From Pseudomonadota bacterium (GTDB lineage Bacteria > Pseudomonadota > Gammaproteobacteria > Burkholderiales > Burkholderiaceae_B), in contig JAEYVD010000009.1 in the NCBI GenBank assembly GCA_023432075.1, positions 1 through 5,771 on the forward strand: 5,771 nucleotides of DNA, given 5' to 3'. Every line of letters starts with the position of its first letter. Position 1 is the first letter of the stretch. The notes beneath the pieces were generated by a model. It made no database searches. It saw nothing but the letters and a program-made list of their open reading frames with translations, and was not told the DNA's origin. A program made the position numbers and the translations under genes. Shown here piece by piece: positions 5,410-5,771 of this stretch.

Positions 5410-5444
5410 AAAGGTCGGCGCGTGACGGCGCGCCGGCCTTTTTT
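5410..5444 (+). terminator. Strong intrinsic terminator after the entericidin-like gene
   Basis: AAAGGTCGGCGCG (5410-5422) pairs with CGCGCCGGCCTTT (5429-5441) in a 13-bp stem with one G-U pair and a six-base loop, running into T6 (5439-5444). It ends the csbD/entericidin transcript. Read from the other strand it is followed only by TTTGG, so it is much weaker in that direction. Confidence 0.93.
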
Positions 5445-5484
5445 CGTTCTCGCGAAACGCAGGAGTCGAGGGCATGAGGGGTGA

Positions 5485-5502
5485 ACGGTCGATCGTGACC
5501 GT
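5485..5502. repeat. Inverted repeat ACGGTC-N6-GACCGT
   Basis: Perfect six-base arms surround GATCGT in the convergent gap, 36 bases beyond the end of the minus-strand gene. GCCGGC is also present twice nearby (5510-5515 and 5518-5523). No T-run follows on either strand. They may be structured 3' ends of the minus-strand transcript. Function unknown. Confidence 0.4.
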
Positions 5503-5538
5503 GCACCGCGCCGGCTGGCCGGCCCTCAGAAGGACTTA

Positions 5539-5771
5539 CTAGCGCGAGAAGCCGCGCGCCGAGATTTCCCAGATATCTTCCACCACGCCATCGCGCACCA
5601 CCACCAGCCCGTCATGCAGGTTGAACGTGGGGTCCACGTGCGAGGGCACCAGGCGCAGCACCGCGCCCAGGTCGGGCGCCTGCGCCCCCGGTTCCACGCG
5701 CACGACGCCGTGCTCATCATTGATGGCGGTGTACGTCAGACCCGGTTCGCCGAAGATGGCGGGCGGGCCGC
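5539..5771 (-). CDS. D-threonine aldolase / D-serine dehydratase-like enzyme (C-terminal 76 residues, truncated by window edge)
   Basis: The reverse strand is open from the right edge to a TAG at 5541-5539, followed at once by an in-frame TAA. The visible tail reads EPGLTYTAINDEHGVV, then RLVPSHVDPTFNLHD, LVVVRDGVVEDIW and SARGFSR. This is the C-terminal domain of the PLP-dependent D-threonine aldolase/D-serine dehydratase-like family, whose N-terminal domain is an alanine-racemase-type barrel (outside the window). In this family a divalent metal is held by two residues in this loop: His and Cys in D-serine dehydratases, His and Asp in D-threonine aldolases. Here the loop is H-V-D, favouring the aldolase type, which splits D-threonine into glycine and acetaldehyde. 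That enzyme was characterised in Alcaligenes xylosoxidans, consistent with the suggested host. The family is clear; the exact substrate is inferred from one residue. The gene converges on the entericidin-like gene. Confidence 0.78.
   Translation of the reverse strand, partial: GPPAIFGEPGLTYTAINDEHGVVRVEPGAQAPDLGAVLRLVPSHVDPTFNLHDGLVVVRDGVVEDIWEISARGFSR

Noticed and set aside
4814..5506. Reverse-strand open frame of about 230 codons covering csbD and the entericidin-like gene
   Set aside because: No recognisable domain, no good ribosome site noticed, and it lies antisense to two genes with family matches and crosses a strong terminator. Codon-level comparison with relatives would settle it.
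5526..5720. Short Trp/Arg-rich reverse-strand frame at the right end
   Set aside because: It is the wrong reading frame of the D-threonine-aldolase-like gene, whose true frame gives a coherent C-terminal domain ending at 5539.

Overview
The window looks like ordinary chromosome from a high-GC betaproteobacterium, most likely of the Alcaligenaceae (Achromobacter/Bordetella group). This rests on the strong G/C bias at third codon positions, a stand-alone Bug-type (tripartite tricarboxylate transporter) solute receptor of the kind greatly expanded in that family, and an aminotransferase and a D-threonine-aldolase-like protein resembling those I know from the group. No mobile element, CRISPR array, tRNA or rRNA is visible, and I see no clear new defence or biosynthetic system. 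Most of the unexplained signal is regulatory.

Layout. (1) 1-559, minus strand: the N-terminal half of an acetylornithine-aminotransferase-like PLP enzyme, cut by the window edge. (2) 560-787: a divergent intergenic region with an unusual triple GGGGAA/TTCCCC half-site array. (3) 788-1753, plus: a complete Bug-family periplasmic solute receptor with no membrane partners beside it, closed by a strong intrinsic terminator (1777-1811). (4) 1812-2036: a regulatory region with a near-perfect sigma-54 (-24/-12) promoter at 1945-1960, and upstream palindromes that could bind an activator. (5) 2037-4875, plus: a four-gene polar amino acid ABC importer in the order binding protein, permease, permease, ATPase. 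Its genes are 16 nt apart or overlap by 4 and 20 nt, so they form one translationally coupled operon. (6) 4876-5538: a small-gene region with a CsbD-family stress protein (5021-5203) and a 42-residue entericidin-like lipoprotein (5262-5390), sharing an intrinsic terminator (5410-5444). (7) 5539-5771, minus: the C-terminal end of a D-threonine aldolase/D-serine dehydratase-like enzyme, cut by the right edge and converging on the small genes.

How the genes fit together. The binding protein captures an amino acid in the periplasm, the two permeases form the membrane channel, and the ATPase homodimer drives import. The sigma-54 promoter suggests that this uptake responds to nitrogen status or to an amino acid through an enhancer-binding activator, as in several other amino acid transport operons. 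The CsbD/entericidin pair looks like a separate envelope or general-stress unit with a sigma-S-like -10 element. The flanking arginine-biosynthesis-type aminotransferase and D-amino-acid enzyme give a loose amino acid metabolism theme, but nothing shows that they are co-regulated with the transporter.
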